Origin: Egibacter rhizosphaerae
Lineage (GTDB): Bacteria > Actinomycetota > Nitriliruptoria > Euzebyales > Egibacteraceae
Direction of reading: 5' to 3'
DNA length: 64,000 nt
NCBI RefSeq assembly: GCF_004322855.1
Contig: NZ_CP036402.1
Location: 3,410,001 to 3,474,000 of the forward strand
The notes below the pieces were generated by a model, which saw only the letters and a program-made list of their open reading frames with translations, was not told the origin of the DNA and made no database searches. Made by a program: the position numbers and the translations under genes. Of the stretch, positions 8,774-16,152 are shown in pieces. How positions within the stretch are numbered: position 1 is the stretch's first letter; each line of letters starts with the position of its first letter.

Positions 8774-9889
8774 TCAACCACCGACCCGCTCCTCCCACTC
8801 GTCGAGGAGATGGTCGCGTTGTTCGCCGGCCCATTCCGCGTCGAAGCCGTCGACGAGGTCGAGCTCGTCGACGGGATCCGCGGCTCCCGGGAGCTCAACA
8901 TCATCCCGGAGCGGCACCCGCAGGCTCAGATCGGTGTGCAACTGGTTGGCCTCCGGGCCAAGCATCCAGTCGACGAACACCTCGGCGGCCTCCGGGTTCG
9001 GGCCGTCGTCGATGATCGACACGGCTCCGATCTCGAAGCCGGTATCCTCCGGGTACACCAGCTCCAGTGGGAAGCCGGCCTGGATAGGCGTCAGGATGTC
9101 GTGGCCGAAGGTGACCGCGAGCGTGAACTCGCCGGCGCCCGCCATGCGAGCTGGGGCCGCACCGCTCGACGTGTACTGGCCCACCGTCCGGTCGAACTCC
9201 TCGTACCAGTCGAACGCCTCGTCCTCACCCAGTCGGAATACCTGTGTGACGAGCATGTTGTACGACGTGCCGGACGACGCGGGTTCGGCGATGGCGAGGG
9301 CTCCCTCGTACTGCTCGTCGAGAAGGTCGTCCCACGTCTCGGGATAGGGATCGTCCCCGAACTCGTCCTCCCAGCGCTCCGTGTTGATCGCGACACCGAG
9401 CGCGCCGATGTAGAAGCCGTGCCAGTAGTGCTCTGAGTGGTAATGGTCCTCGTCATAGTCCTCGACCGCGACCGGAGACTCGTAGGCCCGAAGGAAGTCG
9501 GGGACGAGCGGCTCGTGGGTCTCGCTCGGGCCACCGAGGAACACGTCGCCGTCAGGGTTGTCCCCCTCCGCCTCGATGCGTGCGGTCATCTCGCCGGCAC
9601 TGGCTCGGATCGTCTCCGTTGGGACCCCCGTCGCATCCTCGAATGCGGAGGCGATCCGGTCGATCTCCTCCTCGTGGAGCGCGCCATAGATCACGAGTTC
9701 GGCGTCGTCAGGGACGTCAGTGAGTTCCTCCTCCTCGACTTCCTCGACATCGTCGTCCACCGCCTCCTCGTCCCCGTCGGGATCGTCCACCGGATCAGCG
9801 CCCGGGTCGGCGGTCTCTTCCGTCTCGCAGGCGGCAGCGAACAACGCGACCACCAGCAGGGACGCGAGAATCACCAAACGTCGGCTCAT
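8774..9889 (-). CDS. Solute-binding lipoprotein, AfuA/FbpA (COG1840) type
   Basis: This 371-residue substrate-binding lipoprotein has a signal peptide 'MSRRLVILASLLVVALFAAAC' (21 residues shown less one in practice: lipobox A-A-A-C), then an acidic linker rich in Asp/Glu and a family-1 binding fold starting near 'ELVIYGALHEEEIDRIASAF' (in part). Start ATG 9889 is preferred because AGGAGG lies six bases upstream; ATG 9895 is too close to it. The paired-tyrosine iron ligands typical of FbpA near the C-terminal half are not evident; the corresponding stretch reads 'QYTSSGAAPARMAG', a small-residue/Arg loop that would suit an anionic ligand. Members of this family bind Fe(III), thiamine, 2-aminoethylphosphonate or hexose phosphates. 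With the neighbouring phosphatases I infer a phosphorylated organic ligand. Confidence 0.85.
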   Translation of the reverse strand: MSRRLVILASLLVVALFAAACETEETADPGADPVDDPDGDEEAVDDDVEEVEEEELTDVPDDAELVIYGALHEEEIDRIASAFEDATGVPTETIRASAGEMTARIEAEGDNPDGDVFLGGPSETHEPLVPDFLRAYESPVAVEDYDEDHYHSEHYWHGFYIGALGVAINTERWEDEFGDDPYPETWDDLLDEQYEGALAIAEPASSGTSYNMLVTQVFRLGEDEAFDWYEEFDRTVGQYTSSGAAPARMAGAGEFTLAVTFGHDILTPIQAGFPLELVYPEDTGFEIGAVSIIDDGPNPEAAEVFVDWMLGPEANQLHTDLSLRVPLRDDVELPGAADPVDELDLVDGFDAEWAGEQRDHLLDEWEERVGG

Positions 9890-9927
9890 TTCCATCCTCC
9901 TGCGCTCGGGGCAGTAGCCCTGGGTCC

Positions 9928-10725
9928 TCAACCAGCCGTCGCACGAGCCCTCAGGCAGGTGAGGAGCTCCTCGTGGATCCGTGCGTTCGTGGCGACAGCC
10001 TCGCCGTCGGCGGGATGCCACGGCGTTCCGTCACGAGCGGTGACTCGACCGCCGGCCTCCTCAACGAGCACGGCCCCGGCGGCCCAATCCCACGGGCCGG
10101 CGCTCAGCTCCCAGTAGCCGTCTGTCGTTCCGGTCGCAACGGCAGCCATGTCCAAGCCCGCGCAGCCGAGTCGTCGCATACTTCGGACCAACGGCACCAC
10201 ACGGACGAACGGCTCGAGGTTGTTGCGCTCCGGGTCCGACATGTCCGGGGGGAAACCGGTACTCAAGCAGGCGCGCTCCAAGCTGGACGTGGACGCAACG
10301 CGGAGACGCCGGCGACCGCGCCATGCCCCCCGGCCCCGCTCCGCGGCATAGATCCGGCGTCGGGGCACGTCCGCGATGACCCCGAGGGCCACCCGGGTGC
10401 CGTCCCAGAACGCGAGGTTGACGGCGTAGGCGGGCAGTCCGCGGAAGTAGTTGGTGGTGCCGTCGATGGGATCGACCAGCCAGGCGGGCGTGGTCCAGTC
10501 GTGCTCGCTGGGACCGACGGTTTCCTCGCCGATGATGGCCTCGCCCGGAAAGGCGGTGCTGAGCTGTCGACGGATGAGTTCCTCAACGGCGCGGTCGGTC
10601 GCGGTCTGCAGGTCAGCAACGTTCCGCTTCAACCGGGGCAGGCGGGGGGTGTCCGCCCGACGGATCGCGTCGGCGGCGCTGCGCGCGATGGAGACGGCGG
10701 TGCGGGTTCGACCGAGCAGCGTCAT
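9928..10725 (-). CDS. Inositol-monophosphatase-family phosphatase
   Basis: This 265-residue cytosolic phosphatase belongs to the Mg2+-dependent IMPase/FBPase/CysQ superfamily. Visible motifs are 'GEETVG' (first metal Glu), the core signature 'WLVDPIDGTTNYFRGLP' and the late motif 'GPWDWAAGAVLVEEAGG', which together form the lithium-sensitive metal site. It should remove phosphate from inositol phosphate, a sugar phosphate or a nucleotide bisphosphate; the family does not distinguish these. ATG 10725 overlaps the HAD-phosphatase stop by 4 bp (ATGA), showing translational coupling, and it lies 38 bp before the binding-protein gene. Co-transcription with an importer suggests it acts on imported material. 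An in-frame extension to 10800 is unconserved Arg-rich sequence and was rejected. Confidence 0.9.
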   Translation of the reverse strand: MTLLGRTRTAVSIARSAADAIRRADTPRLPRLKRNVADLQTATDRAVEELIRRQLSTAFPGEAIIGEETVGPSEHDWTTPAWLVDPIDGTTNYFRGLPAYAVNLAFWDGTRVALGVIADVPRRRIYAAERGRGAWRGRRRLRVASTSSLERACLSTGFPPDMSDPERNNLEPFVRVVPLVRSMRRLGCAGLDMAAVATGTTDGYWELSAGPWDWAAGAVLVEEAGGRVTARDGTPWHPADGEAVATNARIHEELLTCLRARATAG

Positions 10726-11630
10726 GAAGCCCCCTGCTCGTGCGCGCTCGCTCGACCTCCGCGCCCCCCGGACGCGCCCCGCTCGTCGTCGAGAATCCAC
10801 GTGACGATCGTTCGGAGTGACCCGTTCGGCGGATCGGGTAAGACGGCCAAGGCGAGGTCTCGAAGACGCTCGTCTGCGCTCTGGACCGCGAGTGGCAGTC
10901 CGGCGTGCTCGAGCATGGGGCCATCGTTGGGGTTGTCACCGGCAACGGCCACGTGCGCGGGCTCGTATCCCTGCAGCTCGCAAAGGCGCAGCAGGGCCGC
11001 TCCCTTGTCGACATCAGGGGGGAGCACTTCCACATAGCCAGGTTCGGAGCGCGTGGTGGTCAATCGTGGCACTGCCTCGCTGAGGCGCGCCTCGAGGGTG
11101 GACACCTCGGAGGGGTCCGTGATCAGCAGCCACTTGATGGCCGGGCGCCCACTCGTGGCGCTCAGGTCGGGGATCAGCTCCGCGGGCGTGCCGTCGCGTT
11201 CCAGCAGTTCCCGAACCGGGCTCTCGCGCCGTCGGACGAGCACACCGTCGTCGCTGTACACGACCGGCTCGGCGGGGAGATCGCCGCTCGAGAGGAGCCT
11301 GATGAGGGCCTCGTGCTCGTCCGCAGGGAGGCGAGCTTCCCAGTGAACCTCACCGGTGGACAGATCGACCAGCCGGGCGCCGTTGTAGAGGATCGCGGGT
11401 GGGGTGGTCGGCAGTTGCGCGGCGATCCGGGCGGCGGACGTCTCGTTGCGACCGGTGGCGAGGTGGAGTGCCCGGTCACTCGCCAGGAGCTCTCCGGCGG
11501 CTGCGCGGTCGTCCACCGAGACCTCGGTCGAGGTGTCGACCAGCGTGCCGTCGATGTCGATGACAACGGCGGCCAGGTCGTGCTGGAGGCGACCCTTATC
11601 CGCGTCCACGGTCGCGGAACGCTCCGGCAT
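10722..11630 (-). CDS. Cof-type HAD-superfamily phosphatase
   Basis: This is a 302-residue haloacid-dehalogenase hydrolase of the Cof/YidA (subclass IIB) type. Motif I is 'DIDGTLVD', motif II is in 'LATGRN', motif III Lys lies in 'VDKGAALLRL' and motif IV is 'GDNPNDGPML'. Enzymes of this class dephosphorylate sugar phosphates and similar small metabolites in the cytoplasm. ATG 11630 is used; AAGGAG sits 11 bases upstream, and the GTG at 11654 precedes that site. It is the first gene of the phosphatase-transporter operon, directly downstream of a promoter-like TTGACA overlapped by a putative GntR operator (11692-11708). The C-terminal 20 residues are Gly/Arg-rich and overlap the next gene's start. 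Confidence 0.88.
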   Translation of the reverse strand: MPERSATVDADKGRLQHDLAAVVIDIDGTLVDTSTEVSVDDRAAAGELLASDRALHLATGRNETSAARIAAQLPTTPPAILYNGARLVDLSTGEVHWEARLPADEHEALIRLLSSGDLPAEPVVYSDDGVLVRRRESPVRELLERDGTPAELIPDLSATSGRPAIKWLLITDPSEVSTLEARLSEAVPRLTTTRSEPGYVEVLPPDVDKGAALLRLCELQGYEPAHVAVAGDNPNDGPMLEHAGLPLAVQSADERLRDLALAVLPDPPNGSLRTIVTWILDDERGASGGRGGRASAHEQGAS

Positions 11631-11691
11631 GCCCGACCACACTCCTTCACCCACACCTCAAGGATGGTCGGGGAGGCTAGGACGGCGGGCG

Positions 11692-11708
11692 TTCTAATGT
11701 CAATACTT
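11692..11708 (-). promoter_or_regulatory. Putative GntR operator over the -35 of the phosphatase/ABC operon
   Basis: The 19 bases 11691-11709 match the palindrome at 13594-13612 at 15 of 19 positions, with the core TAATGTCA identical. On the minus strand the site overlaps a perfect -35 TTGACA (11703-11698); a weak -10 TAGCCT follows after 18 bases. This geometry would let the adjacent UTRA-GntR protein repress the HAD-IMPase-ABC operon. It is an AT-rich island in an otherwise GC-rich spacer. Confidence 0.62.
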
Positions 11709-11775
11709 TTATTTGTAAGCACAACATAGATGCGCTCGTCCCAATCGTCGTGCGAGCGGGCTTCGGTGAGGGGAT

Positions 11776-12774
11776 TCACGCCTCCCTGTCGGCGACGAGC
11801 GCTCGAGTCCCGTCTTGCCAGGATCGCTCCGCCGCGACCGCCACCTGCAGGGCGGCCAGCGAAGCTTCGGCCGGTGTGGGCGGCGCGTCTCCTCGCGCGA
11901 GGGCGTCGAGGAACGCGTGCGTCTCGAGCTCGAACGCGGTGGCGAAGCGGTCCAAGAACCCCTCGAAGCGCGGATGCGAGTGGTGTTCGGCTCCCGGATC
12001 GAGGGGTTTGGGGGCGACCGCGGTGGCGTTGCCCGCACCCAGCGACGCGCCGGACCCGAGCGCTTCGAGCCGCACCTCGTAGCCGGCCGGGTTGTGACGC
12101 GACCCGGTAACCAGCACCGGCAATCCCGAATCGGTGGTGAGGCGGAGCGCGGTAACGTCCACGTCCCCGTGCCGGGCGTACCGCTCGTGTCCCCGCACGG
12201 TGCCCACCGCGTCGACTTCGACGACTTCCTCGCCGGTGAGCCATCGCACGAGGTCGAAGTCGTGCACGTGCATATCGCGAAACATGCTGCCGCTGCTGGC
12301 GATGTAGTGCTCGTCGCCCGGTTCCGCATCGTGGGCCGCGATTCGCAAGTGATAGAGGCGACCGAGGGTGCCCTCGGTGACGGCGCGTCGGACCGCTCGC
12401 ATACCGGGATCGAAGCGCCGTTGGAAGCCGACGTGTACCGGGATGCCGGTCTGCTCGGCCGCGGATACGAGTTCACGACTCTCTGGTAGGGACTCCGAGA
12501 TGGGCTTCTCGCACAGGATCGGCACCCCGTGGGAGATGGCTTGCCGTATCAACTCCGGATGTGCTGCGGTGGCGGTGGCGACGATCGCGACGTCGGGCGC
12601 ATTCGAGAACGCATCCTCAATATGGACGGCGCGCCCCCCGCTTCGGTTGGCGACCTGCTGAGCTCTGTCGACGTCCCGGCCGGCGATCAGCAGGTCGCTC
12701 ACGTCGGGGTGGGAGCCCCCTGTCAGCGCCCGTTGCCCTGCCATTCGACCCGTGCCCAGGACCACCAGCCGCAA
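11776..12774 (-). CDS. Gfo/Idh/MocA-family dehydrogenase, inositol-dehydrogenase-like
   Basis: This 332-residue NAD(P)-dependent oxidoreductase has an N-terminal Rossmann domain ('VVLGTGRMAGQRAL') and the family-defining E-K-P motif in 'ILCEKPISES'. The catalytic His/Asp region reads 'MFRDMHVHDFDLVRWLTG', which is the pattern seen in myo- and scyllo-inositol dehydrogenases (IolG/IolX). It should oxidise a ring or polyol hydroxyl in the cytoplasm. It starts 2 bp after the GntR regulator stop, so the two are co-transcribed and probably autoregulated together. With the neighbouring inositol-monophosphatase-family enzyme it suggests a phosphate-removal then oxidation sequence. Other sugars or amino-sugars are also possible substrates for this family. 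Confidence 0.88.
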   Translation of the reverse strand: MRLVVLGTGRMAGQRALTGGSHPDVSDLLIAGRDVDRAQQVANRSGGRAVHIEDAFSNAPDVAIVATATAAHPELIRQAISHGVPILCEKPISESLPESRELVSAAEQTGIPVHVGFQRRFDPGMRAVRRAVTEGTLGRLYHLRIAAHDAEPGDEHYIASSGSMFRDMHVHDFDLVRWLTGEEVVEVDAVGTVRGHERYARHGDVDVTALRLTTDSGLPVLVTGSRHNPAGYEVRLEALGSGASLGAGNATAVAPKPLDPGAEHHSHPRFEGFLDRFATAFELETHAFLDALARGDAPPTPAEASLAALQVAVAAERSWQDGTRALVADREA

Positions 12775-12776
12775 TG

Positions 12777-13529
12777 TCAGCGCTCCATGAGGGTCATCTC
12801 GACCGAGTAGGAATGTGCTGGATACAGCAGGTGGGCGTACTCAATCGGGGTTCCCGCCGCGTCGTAGCTCGTCCGAACGACCTGCACCAACGCCGCACCC
12901 TGCTCCACCTGCAGGTGCCGGCTCTGCTCGGGGTCGGCGCTTGTCGCGCCGATGCGCTGGTGGGCCCCGTAGAGGCGGATCCCCTGTTGGCCGAGCAGGT
13001 GGTAGAGGCTGCGGTCCTGAAGCGCTGACCGACTCAGCGTCAAGCCTTCGGCTCGGACCGTGTTGCGCATGAGCGCGATGGGCTCCTCGTCGGCGAACCG
13101 TAGCCGGCGCAGAACGTACGTCTCGCTCGTGGCAGTGAGCTGCAGGGCCCCGCGCGCTTCCTCGGGACACGGTTGGGTGCTGACCTCGAGCACTTCCGTG
13201 CGGGGTGTCCTGCCGGCCTCGATCAGGTCGTCGTGCAAGCTGGTGAGTGCCAAGGGCCTGGTGATGGGCATCGCCGCGACAACGGTGCCGTAACCGCGGC
13301 GGCGGACCAGGAGTCCTTTGTCGACGAGCACCGTGAGCGCGGCACGGATCGTTGGACGGCTGACCCCCAACCGTTCAGCGAGCTCGACCTCGCCCTCCAG
13401 CTTCTCGCCGAGTCCGATCGCCCCGCTCGCGATCATCTCCTCGATGCATGTCGCCGCTTGGTGGTACAGGGGCACGGGGCTCGCGTGGTCGAGTCTCACG
13501 TCCCGAAGTGCTTCTGTCAGGGCCGCCAC
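12777..13529 (-). CDS. GntR-family regulator with UTRA ligand domain (HutC subfamily)
   Basis: This 250-residue repressor has an N-terminal winged helix (residues about 18-85, 'ELAERLGVSRPTIRAALTVL') and a UTRA small-molecule-binding domain (about 100-245). UTRA-GntR proteins sense a pathway metabolite, often a phosphorylated sugar. A GTG start at 13529 is reported, though AGGGAG lies almost against it, so the true start may be slightly internal. A perfect 8+1+8 palindrome lies 66 bp upstream and a degenerate copy lies at the second operon's promoter. I infer that it controls both its own operon and the phosphatase-transporter operon. The gene after it (dehydrogenase) begins 2 bp past its stop. 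Confidence 0.9.
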   Translation of the reverse strand: MAALTEALRDVRLDHASPVPLYHQAATCIEEMIASGAIGLGEKLEGEVELAERLGVSRPTIRAALTVLVDKGLLVRRRGYGTVVAAMPITRPLALTSLHDDLIEAGRTPRTEVLEVSTQPCPEEARGALQLTATSETYVLRRLRFADEEPIALMRNTVRAEGLTLSRSALQDRSLYHLLGQQGIRLYGAHQRIGATSADPEQSRHLQVEQGAALVQVVRTSYDAAGTPIEYAHLLYPAHSYSVEMTLMER

Positions 13530-13594
13530 CTCCCTGTGGTGTTCGGCGCGAGGGCCAGTCTCGCGGTGCGCGCGCGAGTAACAGAACGACTATG

Positions 13595-13611
13595 ATGTAA
13601 TGTCATTACAT
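13595..13611. promoter_or_regulatory. Putative autoregulatory operator, perfect 17-bp palindrome
   Basis: ATGTAATG-T-CATTACAT is a perfect inverted repeat with a single central base, in a 30-bp AT-rich patch upstream of the minus-strand GntR gene. It has the size and symmetry of GntR/HutC operators. A degenerate copy sits at 11692-11708. Confidence 0.72.
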
Positions 13612-13886
13612 TAATCTGAAACTACCTTCGGGATCGAGTGGAAGTCAAGGGTGCGTCCCCGGACTCCCGGGTCAGCCGCCCGTCTCGGTCGGCAGCCGCG
13701 TGGAGCCTGATGATCCTCCCGGCGGGCAAGCGTAAGCCCCGACCCCTTCTCCCGAGGTCGGGGCTTCGCCTGACAGGAACCCCCCACCTCGTAGGCGGCC
13801 GGCTCTAGTGGTTCCATCGGCCCCTGAGCGGCCGGAGTAAGCACTTCGCCCGGTCCGTTCGCCGATTGCAGGCGTATCGTGTCGGC
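13612..13886. other. Intergenic spacer with one hairpin, no gene seen
   Basis: Between the GntR regulator (minus) and the HEPN gene (plus) there are about 357 bp in all. They contain the palindromic operator at 13595-13611 and the hairpin at 13734-13766. No open frame with coding character, tRNA or conserved RNA was recognised. The T-rich/AT-rich left edge is the only low-GC stretch. Confidence 0.6.
13734..13766. terminator. Strong hairpin, 11-bp perfect stem
   Basis: AAGCCCCGACC pairs perfectly with GGTCGGGGCTT around an 11-base loop. There is no clear U-tract on either side, so it may be a weak or Rho-assisted terminator, or a relic of a transcript end. It separates the divergently oriented regulator and HEPN-MNT genes. 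Confidence 0.5.
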
Positions 13887-14327
13887 ATGTTGGACGAGCA
13901 CGACCTCACACGGTGGATCGCCACGGCCCGGCACCAGCTCGCGGTCGCGGAGCACAGCTCTGGCGGGGGATTCCACGATGCCGCGGTCCTCCACGCCGAA
14001 CAGGCCGCGCAGTGCGCGCTGAAAGCCTTGCGGCACGCCGTGGGGGCGCGTTCAGACTCGCGCAGCCATGCGCTCCCACGGCTCGCCGAGGGTGCTTACG
14101 CGCGTGGGGGACTGCAGCTGGACGCCGGCCTCCGGGAGCGTCTTGGCGAGCTCGCGGCCCAATACCAACCGACCCGCTACCCCGATGCGCTGGCCGACGG
14201 CACTCCAGCGGACCACTACGGTCCCCAAGCAGCGCACCGTGCGATCGAGACGGCGCGACAGACCATCGCGGAGGTCGTCGAGCACGCGGAGCGTCTTCGG
14301 GAGGCCAGCGAGGAAGAGCCATCATGA
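13887..14327 (+). CDS. HEPN-domain protein (partner of MNT nucleotidyltransferase)
   Basis: This 146-residue all-alpha protein matches HEPN domains of the COG2250 type: 'HDAAVLHAEQAAQCALKALRH' (in part) in the first helices, then an R-x5-H stretch (R55 to H61, 'RSDSRSH') at the usual RNase motif position. In active HepT toxins the motif is RX4-6H, often followed by Tyr two residues on; here the residues after His are A-L, so the AMPylated Tyr is absent and nuclease activity is uncertain. ATG 13887 is chosen; a TTG at 13866 would add seven residues. Its stop overlaps the MNT start by 4 bp (ATGA), the classic arrangement of HEPN-MNT toxin-antitoxin pairs. Confidence 0.85.
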   Translation: MLDEHDLTRWIATARHQLAVAEHSSGGGFHDAAVLHAEQAAQCALKALRHAVGARSDSRSHALPRLAEGAYARGGLQLDAGLRERLGELAAQYQPTRYPDALADGTPADHYGPQAAHRAIETARQTIAEVVEHAERLREASEEEPS

Positions 14328-14701
14328 GCCCCAGCCCGGACGAGGTGGTCCGAGCGCGTCGGCGCTCGCAGGAAGAGCGGGTGGAGGTCGCCCGAGCGTT
14401 CGCCGCGAGGTTGCCCGCAGAACTCGACGTGCGGGGCGTCGCGGTCATCGGCTCGACAGCGCGCGGCGACTTCCACGACGAGAGCGACATCGACGTGGTC
14501 GTGCTCGCCGAGCGTTTGCCAGACGGCGCCGCCGCCCGGCAACAGGCGGTGGGCTCCCCGTCGCCCGACGGTGTCGAGGCGGTGGTCTGGACCGTCGAGG
14601 AGTGGATGGCGCGCCAGCGCACCGGCGACCTTGCCGCGACGGAGGCTCAGGACTCCGGCATCTGGGTCCGCAGAAGCCCACCGCGGGAGGCCATGGGCTG
14701 A
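14324..14701 (+). CDS. MNT-type minimal nucleotidyltransferase (HEPN partner)
   Basis: This 125-residue protein has the DNA-polymerase-beta-like nucleotidyltransferase signature G-S-x10-D-x-D (G43, S44, D55, D57) in 'VIGSTARGDFHDESDIDVVV'. In HEPN-MNT (type VII) toxin-antitoxin modules such proteins neutralise the HEPN RNase, in known cases by adding AMP to it; others act as nucleotidyl transferases with unknown targets. It overlaps the HEPN gene by 4 bp and ends 11 bp from the convergent methyltransferase gene. The third acidic residue expected on a later strand may lie in 'GVEAVVWTVEEW'. Activity is likely from the intact motif; the target is inference. Confidence 0.88.
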   Translation: MSPSPDEVVRARRRSQEERVEVARAFAARLPAELDVRGVAVIGSTARGDFHDESDIDVVVLAERLPDGAAARQQAVGSPSPDGVEAVVWTVEEWMARQRTGDLAATEAQDSGIWVRRSPPREAMG

Positions 14702-14712
14702 TCGCCCCTCTG

Positions 14713-15546
14713 TTACCGGCGGCGCGCGGTCGACCGGATGCGTCGGAGCCCGCGGCCGGCCGCGTTGGCCGCTCGCACCACCTTGCGCCCACGGAGCGCG
14801 TTGACCTCCCGCTCCAGAGCCGCGATCCGCTCGCGGAGCCGCGCGGCGCTGTCGCGTTCGCGCAGCTGCGCGGCATCCCGCTCGCGTTCGGCCTGCCGCA
14901 GCCGGCCCTCCCGCCCCACCTCCAGGGGAATCTGGTTGGGCTGCCCGTCGAAGCGCTCCTGGATCATCATCCAGGGCTTGCGTGGGCGGCGCAGGATCGC
15001 GAACTCGGCGTTCGGGAACAGGCGCAGGAAGTCCTCGTCCTCGAACCGACGCACGTGGGTCTCGGAGATCGGTTCGGGCTCGCGGTAGGGCACGGTGATG
15101 ACCAGCTGGCCACGGCAGACGCGCCGCAGCTCGGCGATGGCGGGCTCGAAGATCTCCTCGGGGACGTGCTCGAGCACCTCCATGCAGGTCACGACGTCGA
15201 AGGCGTCGTCCTCGAAGGCCATCTCGCCAACGCTCATCTCGTGGTACTGGATCGAGTCGTCGAGCTCGATGTACTTGCCGAAGCGGGTCGCATCGATCGT
15301 GGTGACCGAGGCGAACTGCTCCGACCACGCGAGACAGTTGGCGAACTGCCCCGAGCCAGCGCCCACGTCGAGGATGTCCCCCCCGCTGTCGAGGCGCTCG
15401 AAGACGCGGCTGAGTCGCTTCCACGCGTCGGCCTGGTAGTCCCACGCGTCGCCGAACCGGTCGAGGTAGACGCCTTCGACCCGGCTCATCAACGGCAGCT
15501 GCTCGGAGTCCCGGATCTCGATCTCCGGGAAGGGGGCCTCTGACAT
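14713..15546 (-). CDS. Class I SAM-dependent methyltransferase with C-terminal coiled coil
   Basis: The N-terminal domain of this 277-residue protein has the SAM-binding motif I 'ILDVGAGSGQFANCL', the acidic residue after strand two in 'TIDATRF', and motif 'FDVVTCMEVLEHVPEE', the hallmark of Methyltransf_11/UbiE-like enzymes. Residues from about 200 onward form a charged coiled coil ('RQAERERDAAQLRERDSAAR' in part) followed by an Arg-rich tail. That layout resembles methyltransferases attached to glycan or glycosyltransferase complexes, where the coil serves oligomerisation or membrane docking. ATG 15546 is used; a longer frame to 15618 is low-complexity. The gene is convergent with the MNT gene and preceded by a 600-bp spacer. 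Substrate unknown. Confidence 0.85.
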   Translation of the reverse strand: MSEAPFPEIEIRDSEQLPLMSRVEGVYLDRFGDAWDYQADAWKRLSRVFERLDSGGDILDVGAGSGQFANCLAWSEQFASVTTIDATRFGKYIELDDSIQYHEMSVGEMAFEDDAFDVVTCMEVLEHVPEEIFEPAIAELRRVCRGQLVITVPYREPEPISETHVRRFEDEDFLRLFPNAEFAILRRPRKPWMMIQERFDGQPNQIPLEVGREGRLRQAERERDAAQLRERDSAARLRERIAALEREVNALRGRKVVRAANAAGRGLRRIRSTARRR

Positions 15547-16014
15547 GCGGTCAAGCGTACGAGGTGCGGCGGACACCGAGGACGAACCGAAGGACGGTTG
15601 ACCTGGCGAAGGGGGCAAGGGCGCCTCGTGATCAACGCGGTGAGCGGCTGCACTGACCGGGCGAACAAGAGCGTTGTTCGAACGAACTCATAAGAAGAGT
15701 TCGTTCGAGCAACCCAGTGGCGTCGTGCTGGAGATGGCCACCAGCCGTCAGGACCCGGAGGTTGTCCCGGGGTCGTGGGGAGCAGTGGCACGAGTCCCTG
15801 TTGCGGAGCCACGACGGTCCACCCGTTCTCGGCCAAGTGGGCGAGGGGTCACGATCGAAGGCGAGCTGGACTGTGCCCCGCCAGGAGGCCACGGACGGGT
15901 CGTTGTGGGTTCGTGAGGGCCCTGCGGTCCTCGGTGCGCGCCGCGCCATAGCCCCTTGCGAGCGCCTGCTCGCGCGCAGATCGAGCTCGGTCGGTGCGCC
16001 CATCGATTCGGGGG
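15547..16014. other. Long spacer with a large inverted repeat, no gene accepted
   Basis: About 606 bp separate the methyltransferase (minus) from the first LIV binding protein (plus). The stretch contains the 17-bp-stem inverted repeat at 15673-15713 and, at its right end, a good promoter and tandem operators. Open frames crossing it are GC-driven and show no family features. Confidence 0.6.
15673..15713. repeat. Inverted repeat, 17-bp arms (one mismatch), 7-base loop
   Basis: Arms GTTGTTCGAACGAACTC and GAGTTCGTTCGAGCAAC pair at 16 of 17 positions around ATAAGAA. There is no adjoining T-run. It may be a factor-dependent terminator, an operator for a dimeric repressor, or a structured RNA element. 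Its arms are AT-richer than the surroundings. Confidence 0.75.
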
Positions 16015-16043
16015 TTGACAGCAGGACAACGGCGTTGTTGCAT
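16015..16043 (+). promoter_or_regulatory. Promoter of the first LIV-transporter operon
   Basis: A perfect -35 TTGACA (16015-16020) is followed after 17 bases by TTGCAT (16038-16043) as a weak -10. Two LacI-type operators lie immediately downstream, where bound repressor would block transcription. Confidence 0.6.
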
Positions 16044-16070
16044 TCAACCGTTTGCAAGACAACCGTTTGC
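16044..16070. promoter_or_regulatory. Two tandem LacI-type operators
   Basis: TCAACCGTTTGC (16044-16055) and ACAACCGTTTGC (16059-16070) are direct copies 15 bp apart. Read on the other strand they give GCAAACGGTTG, the same sequence as the site at 30497-30508. They directly follow the putative -10 of the LIV operon. Confidence 0.65.
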
Positions 16071-16152
16071 AGTCGGAGGGAAACGAGCCAACCACACAAA
16101 CCGGGGGGCGTAAGCGCGCAGGTTCGGCGTTCAGCGAGGAGGAGGAAGGCTG

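Noticed and set aside
5892-9889. Annotation as a ferric-iron ABC transporter
   Set aside because: The family is mixed in substrate. No iron-related neighbour, Fur-like site or clear Tyr-based iron site is visible; phosphatases and an inositol-dehydrogenase-like gene are adjacent instead.
13612-13733. A possible tRNA or small RNA in the GC-rich part of the spacer
   Set aside because: No cloverleaf with acceptor pairing and a T-arm consensus could be built.
14713-15546. Part of the HEPN-MNT module
   Set aside because: The methyltransferase is convergent, not co-transcribed, and resembles glycan-linked enzymes rather than toxin-antitoxin partners.
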